Of a stretch of DNA of 16,331 nucleotides, positions 14,940 through 16,331 are shown one piece after another. The stretch's first letter is position 1, and each line of letters starts with the position of its first letter. This stretch comes from Pirellulaceae bacterium (GTDB lineage: Bacteria; Planctomycetota; Planctomycetia; Pirellulales; Pirellulaceae). The stretch covers positions 1 through 16,331 of the forward strand of contig JABDKS010000555.1 of the NCBI GenBank assembly GCA_013002105.1, given 5' to 3'. Below the pieces are notes generated by a model. It ran no database searches and was not told the DNA's origin. It saw nothing but the letters and a program-made list of their open reading frames with translations. The position numbers and the translations under genes are program-made.

Positions 14940-16097
14940 CTACGCGGCCGCCTTGGCTTCTGCTGCGTAGAATCCGGCGATCGTATCGACGACTTGCAGC
15001 TGCTCGGCCTCGGTTAACGACGGGAAAATCGGCAAGTTCAAGACTTCGCCGCACGCGCGTTCGGTTTCGGCCAGTTGCGATCGGTCGACGGGCAAGTTCG
15101 CGAAACACTCCTGTTGATGCATCGGCACCGGATAATAGATCTCGCTACCAACACCCCGTTCGGCCAAATGTGAACGCAGTTGATCGCGACGCCCATCGGC
15201 GACACGAATCGCGTACTGATTCCAAACGTGAAACGCATTGGGATCTTGAACCGGCAGCGTCAATTTTCCGCTGTCGACCAAATTGGCTTCGCCCAACAGT
15301 CGGTTGTAACGTGCCGCGATCGCCGCTCGATTTTCCACACTCTGCGACAAGTGACGCAGTTTGACTCGCAGCACCGCGGCTTGGAACGTATCCAAACGAC
15401 TATTGATGCCGACAACTTGGTGATAGTACCGCGGACGCATGCCGTGTCCGGCAAACAAACGCAAGCGATCCGCCATGGCCGCGTCATAGGAGGTCATCAT
15501 GCCGCCATCGCCCATCCCACCAAGATTCTTGGTGGGGTAAAAACTAAAACAGCCGATGATGCCCCAGCTGCCCGCTGGACGCGAATGGTAGGCAGCACCG
15601 ATGGCTTGTGCGGCGTCTTCGACAACCGGCACATCGTGGTCACCAGCGATTTGGCAGATCCGATCAATCTCGCAGCATTGACCAAACAGGTGAACTGGGA
15701 TGATCGCTTTGGTGCGCTCTGTGATCGCTTCGGCGATTCGATCCGGATTGACGTTGAACGTGTCGGGCTGAATGTCGACGAAAACCGGTGTGGCCCCCAA
15801 GCGGACAATGCAACTGACCGATGCAAAAAACGTAAAGCTCGGCACGATCACTTCGTCACCAGGCCCAACGTTCAGCGCCATCAATGCAAGTAACAGGGCG
15901 TCGCTCCCCGAGGCACAACCGACAGCGTTTTCGACTTGGCTGTGTCCGGCAACTTCGCATTCGAGTTCGGTCACATCGGGACCGAACAGAAATCGGCCAC
16001 TATCGACGACCGCGGTCAGAGCTTCGACAAACTCATCCCGATGGGGTTGGTTGTCGCGATTGATATCCAGGAGCGGGACTTTATTTGTAGGGGCCAT
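14940..16097 (-). CDS. DegT/DnrJ/EryC1/StrS family PLP-dependent sugar aminotransferase
   Basis: A 385-residue cytoplasmic enzyme of the family that aminates nucleotide-linked keto-sugars for surface polysaccharide or glycan synthesis. Counting from ATG 16097, the start LLDINRDN (9-16), SGRFLFGP (33-40), CASGSDAL (61-68), PSFTFFAS (86-93), VEDAAQAIGA (159-168; Asp161 for the PLP ring nitrogen and Gln164), FSFYPTKNLG (184-193; Ser185 and the Schiff-base Lys190) and GINSRLDTFQAAVL in the C-terminal half are all in place. The layout is closest to WbpE/PglE-like members, but the exact sugar cannot be assigned. The frame is open to 16184, but AAGG-containing GGAAGG at 16106-16111, eight bases before ATG 16097, and the family N-terminus fix the start there. 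No other sugar gene is visible; its cluster, if any, would lie to the right of the window. Confidence 0.92.
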   Translation of the reverse strand: MAPTNKVPLLDINRDNQPHRDEFVEALTAVVDSGRFLFGPDVTELECEVAGHSQVENAVGCASGSDALLLALMALNVGPGDEVIVPSFTFFASVSCIVRLGATPVFVDIQPDTFNVNPDRIAEAITERTKAIIPVHLFGQCCEIDRICQIAGDHDVPVVEDAAQAIGAAYHSRPAGSWGIIGCFSFYPTKNLGGMGDGGMMTSYDAAMADRLRLFAGHGMRPRYYHQVVGINSRLDTFQAAVLRVKLRHLSQSVENRAAIAARYNRLLGEANLVDSGKLTLPVQDPNAFHVWNQYAIRVADGRRDQLRSHLAERGVGSEIYYPVPMHQQECFANLPVDRSQLAETERACGEVLNLPIFPSLTEAEQLQVVDTIAGFYAAEAKAAA

Positions 16098-16331
16098 CCG
16101 GGCAACCTTCCGTGGTCGTGCTAGGCAAATCATTGGCGGAGTGACCGATCGTACAATTGATTCGATCACGCCACTCGGGGTCAAAACAACGTGGCGCCGC
16201 TGAAAACGGCAGTTTCGTCCCTGGAATTAGCGGGCAACGGTATCTCAGGTCAAGGGAGTTTCACTCATTCTCCCAGCCCGCCAGCCTCAAACCATGTAAA
16301 TATCGGGCCCGATCCCACCGCGTCATTGGCC
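16098..16331. other. Upstream region of the aminotransferase gene to the window edge
   Basis: No gene, hairpin with T tract or repeat is visible. The segment nearest the aminotransferase should hold its ribosome site and perhaps its promoter; no promoter boxes can be named. Confidence 0.4.
16106..16111 (-). promoter_or_regulatory. Shine-Dalgarno that fixes the aminotransferase start
   Basis: GGAAGG on the - strand lies eight bases before the ATG at 16097. It supports this start over the in-frame start at 16184, which would add 29 residues not typical of the family. Confidence 0.7.

Noticed and set aside
15180..15893. 237-codon + strand open frame opposite the aminotransferase gene
   Set aside because: It is the antisense of a clearly identified enzyme with intact catalytic motifs.
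1..16331. CRISPR array, insertion sequence, prophage or toxin-antitoxin system
   Set aside because: No regularly spaced repeats with unique spacers, no transposase or integrase motifs, and no paired small genes were found.

Overview
The window looks like chromosome from a Pirellulaceae-type planctomycete close to Rhodopirellula. The best markers are a BBP7-type outer-membrane beta-barrel protein with a Cys/Gly-rich N-terminal half, a DUF5117/DUF4953-type zinc metalloprotease, several long proteins of planctomycete character with acidic low-complexity linkers, moderate G+C, sparse operons, weak Shine-Dalgarno signals and two kinds of short dispersed-looking intergenic repeat. I see no insertion sequence, CRISPR array, tRNA, rRNA or phage gene.

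Layout. Positions 2-1993 (+) hold the 3' part of a secreted metzincin-like zinc metalloprotease whose start lies outside the window. It converges on a TfoX N-terminal-domain gene (2135-2464, -), and one hairpin with a T tract (2061-2091) lies between them. A 441-bp gap (2465-2905) carries a perfect 35-bp inverted repeat pair resembling a REPIN. Positions 2906-7643 (-) form a tight three-gene operon: ABC ATPase, then ABC-2 permease with a large extracytoplasmic domain, then a membrane-anchored protein of unknown function. Both junctions are ATGA stop/start overlaps. A 598-bp divergent gap follows, with no convincing gene.

Positions 8242-9807 (+) encode FolC (folate polyglutamylation), followed 104 bp later by an Sfp-type 4'-phosphopantetheinyl transferase (9912-10661, +). 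A five-unit 16-bp tandem repeat separates them. The transferase overlaps tail to tail, by 18 bp, a large single-pass membrane protein of unknown function (10644-12743, -). A 421-bp divergent gap rich in inverted repeats leads to the BBP7 gene (13165-14763, +), which ends in a clear terminator (14823-14856). The window closes with a DegT/DnrJ/EryC1/StrS sugar aminotransferase (14940-16097, -) and 234 bp of upstream DNA.

How the genes relate. Apart from the ABC trio, which almost certainly encodes one membrane complex, the genes are single housekeeping or cell-surface functions with no shared pathway visible here. No clear new defence or biosynthetic system is present. The most interesting items are the ABC trio with its uncharacterised third subunit, the doubled CxxC-x4-CxxC motif in the BBP7 protein, the REPIN-like and 16-bp repeats, and in-frame duplications enlarging otherwise ordinary proteins.
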